A DNA stretch of 64,000 bases from Vibrio pelagius (GCF_024347575.1 NZ_AP025503.1:868001-932000); one strand, 5' to 3'; positions 1-8,418 are shown, counted from the stretch's first letter. Numbers and translations: made by a program. The notes: generated by a model from the sequence alone, not told the origin.

Positions 1-676
1 TCACCTCTATTTTACCTTTGACTGAGACATGAAAAAAGGGTTTCGTTGAAGGAACTTGGTACCACTTCTTCTCTTTTGTGAGAAATGAGGGCGTGACCGT
101 GATGTGAATGACACGTAGATCCGTCTCTGTTCGAGTGGCGATTTGCGCGGCACCACGCTGTAAAGAAGGAGTGACGCCGGGCGTAGTGCGCGTTCCCTCT
201 GGAAATATCAACAACACGTTGCCACGAGAGAAACGCTCTTCACAACGTTCAAGAAGGTCATCAGGCGCTTGGTTAGGGATATAACCAGCGGCCTTTACAA
301 TTCGCTTCATGAACAGGTTTTCCCAAATCGCGGCCTTAACTAGACAATCACACTGTGGCAGTTGAGATGCGATAAGGACATAATCAATTAAACTTGGGTG
401 GTTAGCGACAATGATGCAGTTGCGATCTTGCTGTAGCGTTTCAATTCCATCAATGCGGTAGTCAATGGCGCCAGTGAATTTCATGATTCGGCAGAACGCA
501 TTAAACGTGAGACAAATTAAACGCTGTGCTTTGAGTTCACGTTGGATGGTATTGGATGTGGTGATCGCAATCAGCGGCAGAATGATAAAACTCAGAACCA
601 AACCGCCCAAGCCAAAAATCGAAAAGCACAGCCCAGTGGCGAATACTCGCCAGTATTGATTCAGTTTATTCACCAT
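1..676 (-). CDS. Lysophospholipid acyltransferase family protein (C-terminus outside window)
   Basis: Membrane-associated acyltransferase of the PlsC/LPLAT type, which moves an acyl chain from a thioester to a lipid or sugar-lipid acceptor. Reading the minus strand from the ATG at 676 gives a hydrophobic N-terminal segment (about residues 11-38), the catalytic HX4D motif as HPSLID (His93, Asp98) and the substrate-binding FPEGTR motif (158-163). The frame is still open at base 1, so the C-terminus is missing. It overlaps the ketosynthase-like gene by 11 bases, so the two are translationally linked. Inference: with a chain-length-factor-like partner it is more likely part of an aryl-polyene or specialised lipid cluster than the housekeeping plsC. 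The family is clear; the exact substrate is not. Confidence 0.85.
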   Translation of the reverse strand, partial: MVNKLNQYWRVFATGLCFSIFGLGGLVLSFIILPLIAITTSNTIQRELKAQRLICLTFNAFCRIMKFTGAIDYRIDGIETLQQDRNCIIVANHPSLIDYVLIASQLPQCDCLVKAAIWENLFMKRIVKAAGYIPNQAPDDLLERCEERFSRGNVLLIFPEGTRTTPGVTPSLQRGAAQIATRTETDLRVIHITVTPSFLTKEKKWYQVPSTKPFFHVSVKGKIEV

Positions 677-1403
677 GTTTATTCCACAACCAAGTTTGAC
701 GTTTACCTGGGATTGTCCAATTGGATTGTTTTTTTAGGTAGTGCTGGAGAAACAGCAAACCTTGTGGGAGCGCGACTTCCTGTAACTCAATATCTGAGGT
801 CTCTCTGCTGAGAGAGTATCCAGTTCCTTGGCTCAACACCAATCCTAGTGCGTAGTCAGAATAAACCTGAGTTTCGTATTCTTTATATAGCTCAGGTAGA
901 GGTTGATCGAAATCGATGACCATCACTTTATGCTCAGGATGCTGACTCAAATAGAGATAGGCTTCAATGAGTGCATTATGGAATGTATCCACACCAGAAG
1001 CGATCGAGCTCAGAGGAAGCGGCGCTTTCACGGCAATTGTTGTCAGCCCGGCAGCGGTGTTGTGCACGGATTGAGAAAAGGCCATTGGAGACGCGTCTTC
1101 ACCCTCTAAAATTGATTTAACCAATGCGACGGTTCGGTGCAGTTCGCCATGACGGCTGGCAAAGACTAAGAAATGGATATCGTTTTCTTCAAGTAGTGTT
1201 AGTGCGGTTTGCACAGCAAGCTTGCTTTGAACACTCATGCGGCGACGCATCATCGGAGGAATTGTTTTGAAGTCAGTGGTCGTCTCTTCTGGCCACTGCA
1301 TTATTGCACTCCATGCCTGCCAATCCTGTTGAGTCGTGAGCCCAGGAGAATTTGCACACCATTTTTCAATATTGAACGACATTAAATGAGATTGATTTGA
1401 CAT
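666..1403 (-). CDS. Ketosynthase-like protein (chain-length-factor type, no active-site Cys)
   Basis: A 245-residue protein resembling the N-terminal half of beta-ketoacyl synthases (Ketoacyl-synt_2 type). It keeps the fold landmarks SPMAFSQSVHNTAAG (about 105-119) and a SSIASGVD segment where an active ketosynthase has its Cys nucleophile. The only Cys in the protein is at residue 16, so it should not form acyl-enzyme intermediates. Proteins like this act as chain-length-factor partners of true ketosynthases and are typical of aryl-polyene clusters. It is upstream of, and overlaps, the acyltransferase gene, and is divergent from the lipoprotein gene at 1475. The start has no convincing Shine-Dalgarno; a Met at residue 8 is an alternative start. 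Confidence 0.75.
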   Translation of the reverse strand: MSNQSHLMSFNIEKWCANSPGLTTQQDWQAWSAIMQWPEETTTDFKTIPPMMRRRMSVQSKLAVQTALTLLEENDIHFLVFASRHGELHRTVALVKSILEGEDASPMAFSQSVHNTAAGLTTIAVKAPLPLSSIASGVDTFHNALIEAYLYLSQHPEHKVMVIDFDQPLPELYKEYETQVYSDYALGLVLSQGTGYSLSRETSDIELQEVALPQGLLFLQHYLKKQSNWTIPGKRQTWLWNKHGE

Positions 1404-1474
1404 AGAGTATTGATTTGAATTGGGTCTAATTAAATACTATGCGAGTTAAACACAAATATAGGTAAGGAAATACA

Positions 1475-1864
1475 ATGAAATTATTCAAAATTGCCGCTTC
1501 AATGTTATTCGTTTTGGTTCTCGCAGGCTGTGGTCGTGTACAGCCAGTTATGAACGTTGAGGATACTCCAGTTGCACATAATCTTCAAAGTAAACAGGTA
1601 AGATCAGCGATTTATGAGTCGGCAGTTGATCGCGGCTGGTTGGTTTCTGAGGTGAAGCCTGGTCTTATTCGAGCAGAGTTATATGTTCGCTCTCACCATG
1701 CGGTTGTTGAAATTCCTTACAGCGATAAATTCTATTCGATTCTGTATGTCGAGTCAGAGAACTTAAAATATGACGACGGTGAAATTCATCGCAACTACAA
1801 CCGTTGGGTCAATAACCTGAACGTTGATATTAAACGAAAGCTAGCGCAAATGGCCGCTGAATAG
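1475..1864 (+). CDS. Small predicted lipoprotein, function unknown
   Basis: A 129-residue protein with a short charged N-terminus, a hydrophobic stretch and a lipobox ending LAGC, giving a predicted lipidated Cys19. The mature part is mixed alpha/beta in character with no motif I recognise. It starts 71 bases from the divergent ketosynthase-like gene and is followed after 28 bases by the methyltransferase gene, so it probably leads a short plus-strand operon of lipoprotein, methyltransferase and FAD enzyme. A Shine-Dalgarno-like TAAGGA precedes the ATG. Small lipoproteins occur in aryl-polyene clusters, where they may help to place the product in the outer membrane; that role here is inference. 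Confidence 0.7.
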   Translation: MKLFKIAASMLFVLVLAGCGRVQPVMNVEDTPVAHNLQSKQVRSAIYESAVDRGWLVSEVKPGLIRAELYVRSHHAVVEIPYSDKFYSILYVESENLKYDDGEIHRNYNRWVNNLNVDIKRKLAQMAAE

Positions 1865-1892
1865 TTTTATAAAGAATAAGTTAAGGTTTTTT

Positions 1893-2960
1893 GTGTCCAA
1901 TTATAATTTAGATCCATTCAATGCACTTGAAGCAAAAACAGAGGCTCAGAAGCTCTCTTTCGCGCCGATAGTGTTCCACACTGCACGTACACTGCGTGAT
2001 TTAGGGATACTTAAAGCCCTTGATGACGCAGGTGAACAAGGTTTAAACGCCAGTGATATTTCGACTAGAACTGGCGTGTCTGAATACGGTGTTAAAGTCC
2101 TGCTCGATATGGCATTAAGTGCGCATATTGTGCTGTGGGATAAGCCTAATTATCGAATCGCAAATCTTGGCTTTTATCTGCTGCATGATGGTATGACTGA
2201 AGCGAATATGGATTTTACAGCGGATGTTTGTTACGCCGCTATGATGCATCTGACTGAAGCCATCCAAAAGGGCACCCCGGCAGGGCTGAAAGAGTTGGGC
2301 CAGTGGGAGACGATCTATCAAGGGTTGTCTCAACTGCCTCAACAAGCGAAAGAGAGTTGGTTTAAGTTTGATCATTTTTATTCGGATCGCTCATTCCCAA
2401 TTTTGCTGGAAAAAGTCTTTCAAAAGCAGCCTAAATCGCTGGTGGATATTGGTGGAAATACCGGTAAGTGGGCACTGCAGTGTTGCGGTTATGATTCGGA
2501 TGTTGAAATCACGATTGTTGATTTGCCGCAGCAGTTAGAGATGGCGATGGCTAATGCCAAAGAGCAAGGCTTTGAAGACCGAATTACCCCTTATCCTGCC
2601 AATATGCTGGATAAGCAACAAGCGCTGCCAACGGGGGCGGATGTGTGGTGGATGAGTCAGTTCTTAGACTGTTTTTCTCCGATGGAAATCTTAAGCATCT
2701 TGAAGCGAGTTCGTTCGCATATGTCAGAACAAGCGACAGTTTATATTCTGGAGCTATTCTGGGATGCGCAAAAATACGATGCAGCCTCTTATAGCTTGAA
2801 TGCGACATCGCTGTACTTCACCTGCTTAGCCAACGGAAATAGCCGCTTCTATCGTAGTGAAGATTTCTTAGAGATTGTCGCTGAAGCAGGGTTTGAAGTG
2901 GTGACTCGCACCGATGATATCGGGCTAGGACATACGCTCCTTGAACTAAAAGCCGCTTAA
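1893..2960 (+). CDS. Class I SAM-dependent methyltransferase (winged-helix dimerisation domain)
   Basis: A 355-residue methyltransferase with the layout of small-molecule O-methyltransferases: an N-terminal winged-helix-like region (about 20-110, including LNASDISTRTGVSEYGVKVLL) and a Rossmann SAM-binding domain with motif I VDIGGNTG (about 185-192). The start is GTG with TTAAGG just upstream; no ATG fits as well. It follows the lipoprotein gene by 28 bases and precedes the FAD oxidoreductase. Methyltransferases with this layout occur in aryl-polyene clusters, where the aromatic head group is methylated; that substrate is inferred only from the neighbours. Confidence 0.8.
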   Translation: MSNYNLDPFNALEAKTEAQKLSFAPIVFHTARTLRDLGILKALDDAGEQGLNASDISTRTGVSEYGVKVLLDMALSAHIVLWDKPNYRIANLGFYLLHDGMTEANMDFTADVCYAAMMHLTEAIQKGTPAGLKELGQWETIYQGLSQLPQQAKESWFKFDHFYSDRSFPILLEKVFQKQPKSLVDIGGNTGKWALQCCGYDSDVEITIVDLPQQLEMAMANAKEQGFEDRITPYPANMLDKQQALPTGADVWWMSQFLDCFSPMEILSILKRVRSHMSEQATVYILELFWDAQKYDAASYSLNATSLYFTCLANGNSRFYRSEDFLEIVAEAGFEVVTRTDDIGLGHTLLELKAA

Positions 2961-2984
2961 CATTTAATTTTGGTGATGACAGTA

Positions 2985-4229
2985 ATGAGAAAAATAAAGA
3001 CTCAAGTAGTAGTTATCGGTGCCGGCCCTTCAGGTTCAATTGCCGCGGCTCTACTCCATAAAAAAGGGATAGACGTTCGCGTGATCGAGAAGAGTGTTTT
3101 CCCTCGCTTTTCTATTGGCGAAAGTCTATTACCAGCGTGTATGGAAGTCGTTGAACAAGCCGGAATGACAGAAGCTGTCAAGTCCGCCCAGTTCCAATAC
3201 AAAGATGGGGCTGCGTTTCGTAAGCGCGGTGTGTATACCGCCTTTGATTTCCAAGATAAGTTCTCGAAAGGCCCTGGCACCACTTTCCAAGTTCAGCGCG
3301 CCACTTTTGATAAAGTACTTGCCGACGAGGCGCAAAAGCAAGGTGTGGCTATTGATTACCAGCACGAGCTTATCGATATTCGTTTTACTGACCAGCACGC
3401 TATTTTGGATGTTCAACCAGAAGGCGAAGAGTTGTACCAAATCGAGGCTGACTATGTACTAGACGGCAGCGGCTTTGGTCGTGTGCTGCCTAAGATGTTA
3501 AATCTAGAGGAGCCGTCGTGCTTGCCACCTCGCAAGGCAGTGTTTACCCACATTCACGATAACATCGAGTCGGCGGAACATGACTTAGAATACGACAGGA
3601 ACAAAATCCTTATTTCTGTCCATCCAACTAACCCTGACGTATGGTATTGGTTAATCCCATTCAGCAATGGTGTCTCTTCATTTGGTGTCGTGGGCGAACC
3701 AAGCTTTTTCGAAGACTACCCAGAAGATAAGATAGCGCTGCTTAAGCAGGTAGCTAGTGAAGAGCCGGGGTTGGCCAATATTTTAAGCCAAGCCGAGTAC
3801 TCTAATCCTGCAGGTGAGATTGGCGGTTACTCAGCCAACGTCAAACACTTAGCCACTGACAGGTATGCTCTGCTCGGGAATGCTGGCGAGTTCCTTGACC
3901 CGGTGTTCTCTTCTGGTGTGACAATTGCGATGAAGTCTGCCGAATATGCCGTAGATTGCGTGGCTAGGCATGTCAATGGCGAAGCAGTGGATTGGGACAA
4001 GGAGTATGCCCAGCCTTTGATGAAAGGGGTGGATACATTCCGAACTTATGTCGAAGGTTGGTATTCGGGTTCGCTGCAGGACGTGATTTTCTATGAAAAA
4101 CCGAATCCTAAGATCAAGCAGATGGTTTGTTCTATTTTGGCTGGTTACGCGTGGGATGAGTCGAATCCATATGTCAAAGAGTCTCAGCGACGCTTGTCTG
4201 CTCTAGCGGAGTTGTGCCAAGAGGCTTAG
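2985..4229 (+). CDS. FAD-dependent oxidoreductase, halogenase/geranylgeranyl-reductase-like
   Basis: A flavoprotein of about 414 residues with an N-terminal FAD dinucleotide-binding motif (VVVIGAGPSGSIAA, residues about 8-21), a SIGESLLP segment typical of the tryptophan-halogenase/geranylgeranyl-reductase superfamily and a second FAD motif LLGNAGEFLDPVFSSG. I chose ATG 2985 because GGTGA lies 8 bases upstream; TTG 2970, GTG 2973 and ATG 2976 are in frame but without a good site. It follows the methyltransferase by 24 bases and ends at a strong terminator. Halogenase-like flavoproteins are frequent in aryl-polyene and xanthomonadin clusters. I did not see the WxWxIP motif of true halogenases as such; VWYWLIPF (about 219-226) is the nearest. 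The reaction is undetermined. Confidence 0.8.
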   Translation: MRKIKTQVVVIGAGPSGSIAAALLHKKGIDVRVIEKSVFPRFSIGESLLPACMEVVEQAGMTEAVKSAQFQYKDGAAFRKRGVYTAFDFQDKFSKGPGTTFQVQRATFDKVLADEAQKQGVAIDYQHELIDIRFTDQHAILDVQPEGEELYQIEADYVLDGSGFGRVLPKMLNLEEPSCLPPRKAVFTHIHDNIESAEHDLEYDRNKILISVHPTNPDVWYWLIPFSNGVSSFGVVGEPSFFEDYPEDKIALLKQVASEEPGLANILSQAEYSNPAGEIGGYSANVKHLATDRYALLGNAGEFLDPVFSSGVTIAMKSAEYAVDCVARHVNGEAVDWDKEYAQPLMKGVDTFRTYVEGWYSGSLQDVIFYEKPNPKIKQMVCSILAGYAWDESNPYVKESQRRLSALAELCQEA

Positions 4230-4244
4230 TGATTTACCTCGATA

Positions 4245-4276
4245 CAAAAAACAGCGATCCCGGTCGCTGTTTTTTT
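4245..4276 (+). terminator. Rho-independent terminator after FAD oxidoreductase
   Basis: Perfect 7-bp stem ACAGCGA (4251-4257) / TCGCTGT (4264-4270) with a 6-base loop, an upstream A-run (4245-4250) and a T-run (4271-4276). The A-run lets the stem extend and could make it work in both directions. Confidence 0.85.
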
Positions 4277-4351
4277 ATGGCTGGTTGCACATTGCCCTGC
4301 TTCTGGTAAGACATCGATTTAGGAGAGGTATCATGGTCTGCAGCGGTGTGA

Positions 4352-4858
4352 CTACTTGAGGTCAATGCTGTTTAGGCGTCCCATGAATACCAAGAGATCA
4401 ATTACATCTTTGTGTGCTTCCAGTAACGCTCGCTTGGTTTGGCTGTATGCGGCTAGTCGGCCATGTTTTCTAATTGAGCAGACTTTAGTTCGATATTTAT
4501 ACTCACCGTTTTCGGTAAACACGCGCCACTTAGCAATATAACATTCGTCGCGATGTTCAGGGTCGCTTTGAGTTGGATTGGGTTTGAATACGATTTTAGG
4601 TTCTAGGCTGTGTGGGAGTCGCGTCATTAGGTATGGGTCTTTGAGCACCTTGCCCCAGAATTTCCCCCATAACTGTTTACCGAGTTCATCACGTAGTTTG
4701 ATGGTTTTTTTAAGTGCCTTCTCTTCTCCAAGTCGCACAAACCCAACCGACCGATGCAGAACTGTATCGTCAGGCGTGTGGATATGGATTTTGTATGCCG
4801 TCTTGCCTTTTGAGATGAAGCGGTAACCGGTGGCTCCAATCAGGTTATTCTCACTCAT
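4352..4858 (-). CDS. Conserved-looking hypothetical protein, possible AP2-like DNA-binding domain
   Basis: A 168-residue, strongly basic protein that I cannot assign. The N-terminal part (about 10-60: GYRFIS, then KIHIHTP, then GEEKALKKTIKLRDEL) has the order of a small three-strand-plus-helix domain as in AP2/integrase-type DNA-binding folds. The C-terminal part repeats a similar theme (WRVFTENGEYKYRTKVCSIRKHGR followed by a helix). There is no signal peptide or membrane segment. It stands alone between two terminators, facing the FAD gene tail-to-tail, and has no obvious link to flagella. The AP2 suggestion rests only on pattern resemblance. Confidence 0.6.
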   Translation of the reverse strand: MSENNLIGATGYRFISKGKTAYKIHIHTPDDTVLHRSVGFVRLGEEKALKKTIKLRDELGKQLWGKFWGKVLKDPYLMTRLPHSLEPKIVFKPNPTQSDPEHRDECYIAKWRVFTENGEYKYRTKVCSIRKHGRLAAYSQTKRALLEAHKDVIDLLVFMGRLNSIDLK

Positions 4859-4930
4859 AGCTTACTAATTGATGGTTATGTTATTAGTAAGATTACGCCA
4901 AATATCAGAAAAACAGAAACCGATTGAGCG

Positions 4931-4966
4931 GAAAAAATAAAGCCCTGAACTCTACTTCAGGGCTTT
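4931..4966 (-). terminator. Rho-independent terminator of flgT
   Basis: Perfect 11-bp inverted repeat AAAGCCCTGAA (4939-4949) / TTCAGGGCTTT (4956-4966) with a 6-base loop. On the minus strand it is followed by a T-rich tract (4931-4938), so it ends flgT transcription 19 bases after the stop. Confidence 0.9.
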
Positions 4967-4984
4967 GTTATATATTTGAAGGTC

Positions 4985-6118
4985 TTACATCAACTTCTGC
5001 ATCACGTCGCCAATTTGAATGCTACCCGTTAAGCTAGGTTGATCAATGGTCAGTTCAGCTTCGTTTTCGTAAACACGAGTCACAGTAAGGGTGATGTCAC
5101 TCTTAGATACCTTGTTGCGAGGCAGGCCATTTTGATCGATAAACGACCCAGTGTGCCATAGTTGAAGCTTGTCGCCGTTTTGAACGCCATGTAAACGACC
5201 TAAATCCATTGTCACGGTATTACCAAATACGGCAGCCACCTCCGGAAGAGTGATTTTACACGACACTTCCGACTCTAAATCGAGCATAATATTTCGGCTT
5301 ACTCGCAACATCATGCTGCCATAGGTTGATGCCCAGAAACGTGCACTCTTGGTATCCACCTCACTGGTTTTCGGGAAAGGCCATTTTGCCACTTCACGAT
5401 AACTGCGGTTGTAAACTTGATGGCCAGTTTTGCCGTCATACACCTGCATCTCTAAAGCAAACTGACGGTTAATCACATCGTCTTGCAGGAGTTTTGACTC
5501 GATGGTTGCCGTTAAATCGGTGATGGTGCCGCCGATTACGTATTGCGCTCCATGGTCTTGCGCGATCATTTTCAGTGTCTCTGGCTGGCGTCGGTCTATC
5601 TCGTAATCGGTGGTACCAACGGAAACAAAACTGCGAGACTCTTGAGATAGCTGGCGATTAATGACGTGGCTGAAGTCGTCGCCAATGTTATAAACTCGAC
5701 CCATTACCGCTTGTTGCGGAGACGCGAGGTCCACGTTGCCGACCAAAAATGTCTTCTTATACTGACTTTCATGGCAACCATTTGCCGAAGGGTAAATGTC
5801 GATGCGGGCGGTGATCATGATGTTGCCGCTGCGCTTTCTCTCTTTTTCGACGAGGATGTATCTCACTTCGTGGTTAGTGAATTGATACTCTTTTTGCCCC
5901 GGCTGTAGATAGGGCGTTAGGTTAGCGATACTACCAATATCACCTCCAGAGAACTGCATCGCTTTATAAACAGCATCTTCAAGGGCATGAACTCTTGCCG
6001 CATCTTCAGACGCGACTATCGCCGCTGTACCGGTAACTTCAAACCATGAAGCATGAGCACTGAAAGTCATGGTGAGCAGCGAACCTATTGAAAATAGTGT
6101 GGAAAATATTTTTTTCAT
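4985..6118 (-). CDS. flgT: Flagellar assembly protein FlgT (H-ring)
   Basis: Periplasmic protein that builds the H ring around the LP ring of the Vibrio sodium-driven polar motor and helps to hold the MotX/MotY T ring. The 377-residue protein has a Sec signal peptide cleaved after HAS-type residues (about 23) and then the FlgT N-terminal domain opening ASWFEVTGTAAIV. A middle domain resembling TolB-N carries YVIGGTITDL, and a C-terminal beta domain holds the GRLHGVQNGDKL segment. The length is normal for the family. It is monocistronic, ends at its own terminator and is divergent from flgO-flgP, its partners in outer-membrane flagellar stability. No confident promoter motif is visible in the 192-base divergent region. 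Confidence 0.95.
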   Translation of the reverse strand: MKKIFSTLFSIGSLLTMTFSAHASWFEVTGTAAIVASEDAARVHALEDAVYKAMQFSGGDIGSIANLTPYLQPGQKEYQFTNHEVRYILVEKERKRSGNIMITARIDIYPSANGCHESQYKKTFLVGNVDLASPQQAVMGRVYNIGDDFSHVINRQLSQESRSFVSVGTTDYEIDRRQPETLKMIAQDHGAQYVIGGTITDLTATIESKLLQDDVINRQFALEMQVYDGKTGHQVYNRSYREVAKWPFPKTSEVDTKSARFWASTYGSMMLRVSRNIMLDLESEVSCKITLPEVAAVFGNTVTMDLGRLHGVQNGDKLQLWHTGSFIDQNGLPRNKVSKSDITLTVTRVYENEAELTIDQPSLTGSIQIGDVMQKLM

Positions 6119-6310
6119 CTATTTGTTACCAGTTGGGTATAAATATTGCTTAACAAATTATCAGAAGCGAACTGCTGATTTGAGTGCTGCTTTTATTAAT
6201 CTGAACAATTAATCAAAAGCAAAGACTGTTCCAACATTGTAATCCATTAAAGGAAAGAGTGGTGAGAATAGGTTGCACAGTCTGGTACTAAAACATCTGG
6301 AGAGAACACG

Positions 6311-6946
6311 ATGAAAAAATGGCTTGTAGTAATCAGCGTAATGCTAATTACATCATGTGCTTATTCGCCTATCTATAACGGTAAGACTGAGTATTCGGGT
6401 AGTCAGTTTATGTTAATGGATAGTCCGCGTCATACAATGGACTACTTTGTAGAGAGTATGACCGAAGATTTGATCCTATCCAACACCAGCGTATCGGCAC
6501 GTACACCTATCGCCGTCACCTCGTTTGTTGATTTGCAACATATGGACTCGACCAACTGGTTAGGAAATTCCGTCTCTGAAGGTTTTATCCATCAGTTTCA
6601 GCGTCGTGGCTTTAAAGTGGTAGACTTTAAAACAACGGGATCGATTCAGGTGACTCAGCAAGGGGATTTTGCTTTAAGTCGAGATTGGAAAGATTTGGCG
6701 CAAGAGCAAGATGTTCAATATGTTCTGACAGGTACTATGCTGCGTCAAGAAGGCGGTGTGCTAGTTAATGCTCGTGTAGTCGGTATGCAAACGCGTATTG
6801 TTGTCGCGTCGGCGCAAGGTTTCTTGCCTGCAGACCGTATTGGTCGTGACTTAGATACATTGAATAGTATCCGCACTCAAGACGGTGTAATCATTCGTTC
6901 AGATCCAACAATTAAACAACCGTACACGGTTATTCTTCGCCCATAG
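6311..6946 (+). CDS. flgO: Flagellar outer-membrane lipoprotein FlgO
   Basis: Outer-membrane lipoprotein needed for flagellar stability and motility in Vibrio. The 211-residue protein has a signal peptide ending in a lipobox (ITSC, Cys16), followed by a FlgO-type domain with ARTPIAVTSFVDLQ and the later YVLTGTMLRQEGGVLVNARVV strand-turn-strand segment. It lies 9 bases before flgP and the two should be co-transcribed. FlgO-family proteins are related in fold to the middle domain of FlgT, which is encoded divergently next door. A GGAGAG Shine-Dalgarno precedes the ATG. Confidence 0.95.
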   Translation: MKKWLVVISVMLITSCAYSPIYNGKTEYSGSQFMLMDSPRHTMDYFVESMTEDLILSNTSVSARTPIAVTSFVDLQHMDSTNWLGNSVSEGFIHQFQRRGFKVVDFKTTGSIQVTQQGDFALSRDWKDLAQEQDVQYVLTGTMLRQEGGVLVNARVVGMQTRIVVASAQGFLPADRIGRDLDTLNSIRTQDGVIIRSDPTIKQPYTVILRP

Positions 6947-6955
6947 GAGCCTGTC

Positions 6956-7387
6956 ATGAAGAAGGTGATGTTTTTACTCGCGGCTTTATTACTTGTTGGC
7001 TGCCAACCTTTGCAAAGTATGCGACCAGACGATTTCTTGGTAGCGGTTGGTTACGCAAGCATTAGCGAACAAAAAGGGCGTAACGATGAAGAGAAGCGCA
7101 TTCGAGCGATGCGTGCGTCAAAGATTGATGCGTATCGTGAGTTGGCAGAGCAGGTCTATGGTATGCGCGTTAGTGGTCGTGCTGAGCTTGAAGACCAACG
7201 TTTAGGTACTGAACTGACTTCAGGCGCGGTGGATGGCGTTATTCGAGGTGCAGAAGTGGTACGCAGCTACCCAGTGGGCGACAGCTACGTGACTGAATTG
7301 CAGCTTGATATCAAGAAAATGGATAAACTGCGCGATTACGGTGAGGTTCAAGCCGTACCAGAGAAGCGACAACAAACACTTTTCTAG
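6956..7387 (+). CDS. flgP: Flagellar outer-membrane lipoprotein FlgP
   Basis: Small outer-membrane lipoprotein that works with FlgO at the base of the sheathed polar flagellum. The 143-residue protein has a lipobox LLVGC (Cys16) and a LPP20-like domain with the charged helix EEKRIRAMRASKIDAYRELAEQ and a terminal amphipathic region VTELQLDIKKMDKL. It is the second gene of flgOP, with an AGGAG Shine-Dalgarno overlapping the flgO stop region, and is followed by a strong bidirectional terminator. Confidence 0.95.
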   Translation: MKKVMFLLAALLLVGCQPLQSMRPDDFLVAVGYASISEQKGRNDEEKRIRAMRASKIDAYRELAEQVYGMRVSGRAELEDQRLGTELTSGAVDGVIRGAEVVRSYPVGDSYVTELQLDIKKMDKLRDYGEVQAVPEKRQQTLF

Positions 7388-7465
7388 CGCTGCTTGACTG
7401 ATAATGAACTCTGTTGCTGGCTTTCCAGATGGTAAGTGGCAGAGAACCACATTCAGTTTCACGCA

Positions 7466-7498
7466 AAAAGCGGCAAGTATTGGATACTTGCCGCTTTT
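7466..7498 (+). terminator. Bidirectional terminator between flgP and flgN
   Basis: Perfect 15-bp stem AAAAGCGGCAAGTAT (7466-7480) / ATACTTGCCGCTTTT (7484-7498) with a 3-base loop. T-runs on both sides suit the convergent flgOP and flgMN units. Confidence 0.9.
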
Positions 7499-7587
7499 CT
7501 ATTTTCAGTGGCTTAAGCCAATTTGATAGTTGAGACTAAGTTCAATGATTGAAGCGGTGAGTGTGTCACTCGAATGGAAAAGTAGAG

Positions 7588-8013
7588 CTACGCTTTTACG
7601 TTGGTTCCTAACGTAGATATGGTGTGCGTCTGTCCTCCGGCATTGTATGTCATGCCTATTTTTCCGTGGCTTTGCTGCATCATGTTGCTAAGTTTGTTGA
7701 AGCTCAGGTGTGCACGGTTGAGTGCTTCACCATTAACAAGGTTTGCTTGTTGGCAATCGTGAATAATAGAGCGGATTTGGGCGACGAGTTCGACAAGCTC
7801 TGGCTTCTCGCTTAGCTCGGTTACATTAGTGTGCGCTGCAATTCTTTGGTCGGTATTTTTTAACTGTTCAACCAGCACGACTTTTTCTTTAGCAATACGT
7901 TCAATCTCGCTTGATTTTCTACTGGTAATAGCGCTCTTTTCCGAACTCAGCAGTTCAGAGAGAGCTTGGGCGCTTTGAAGTTGAAAATTAACTAAGTCTG
8001 CGAGTGCTGCCAT
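7588..8013 (-). CDS. flgN: Flagellar export chaperone FlgN
   Basis: Cytoplasmic chaperone that keeps the hook-filament junction proteins FlgK and FlgL soluble and delivers them to the export gate. The 141-residue protein is almost entirely helical: two long heptad-rich helices (about 1-60 and 65-115) followed by a flexible tail (AGGQTHTISTLG), as in FlgN. It is the second gene of a minus-strand flgM-flgN pair, 46 bases after flgM, and should be transcribed from the sigma-28 promoter in front of flgM. Confidence 0.93.
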   Translation of the reverse strand: MAALADLVNFQLQSAQALSELLSSEKSAITSRKSSEIERIAKEKVVLVEQLKNTDQRIAAHTNVTELSEKPELVELVAQIRSIIHDCQQANLVNGEALNRAHLSFNKLSNMMQQSHGKIGMTYNAGGQTHTISTLGTNVKA

Positions 8014-8059
8014 ACTAAAACCTAATCACGCTTAATAGTCAGTTGAACGCAAAACGAAC

Positions 8060-8377
8060 TTATAGGCCTTTAAGCTCGTTTTCGAATTTGATCATGTTGT
8101 CAGCCAGTTTTTCTGGGTCAACAGTATACGAGCCGTTTGCGATCGCTTCTTTAATCGCTGCGACTTTTACTTGGTCAAAGCTTGGTTGTGCAGCCATATC
8201 TTGGTGCATTTGACCAATAGCTTTACTTTGTTGGCTTAGCGATACCGCATCTTTACTTGCGGGCTTTGCCGACACTTCAGAGCTCGATGCTTGCGAACTG
8301 CTAGTATCAGTACGCGCCGCTGAGCGGTTAGTTGTCGTTAGGGTTTGGCCTGAACGAATATTATCAATGCCTGCCAT
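8060..8377 (-). CDS. flgM: Anti-sigma-28 factor FlgM
   Basis: Anti-sigma factor that binds FliA (sigma-28) until the hook is complete, then leaves the cell through the flagellar export channel and frees FliA. The 105-residue protein begins MAGIDNIR and has a Ser/Ala-rich disordered N-terminal half for export. The C-terminal FliA-binding helices include VKVAAIKEAIANGSYTVDPEKLADNMI. I chose the ATG at 8377 because AAAGG lies 8 bases upstream; an in-frame extension to 8437 would run into the sigma-28 promoter. Its own sigma-28 promoter lies just upstream, giving negative feedback. Confidence 0.95.
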   Translation of the reverse strand: MAGIDNIRSGQTLTTTNRSAARTDTSSSQASSSEVSAKPASKDAVSLSQQSKAIGQMHQDMAAQPSFDQVKVAAIKEAIANGSYTVDPEKLADNMIKFENELKGL

Positions 8378-8418
8378 AGTTGAGCCTTTATCTACGAATA
8401 TGGGAACCTGTACAGTCG

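Noticed and set aside
6262..6280. Sigma-54-like element before flgO (GGTGAGAATAGGTTGCA)
   Set aside because: Twelve bases instead of ten separate GG and GC, so it does not fit sigma-54 spacing.
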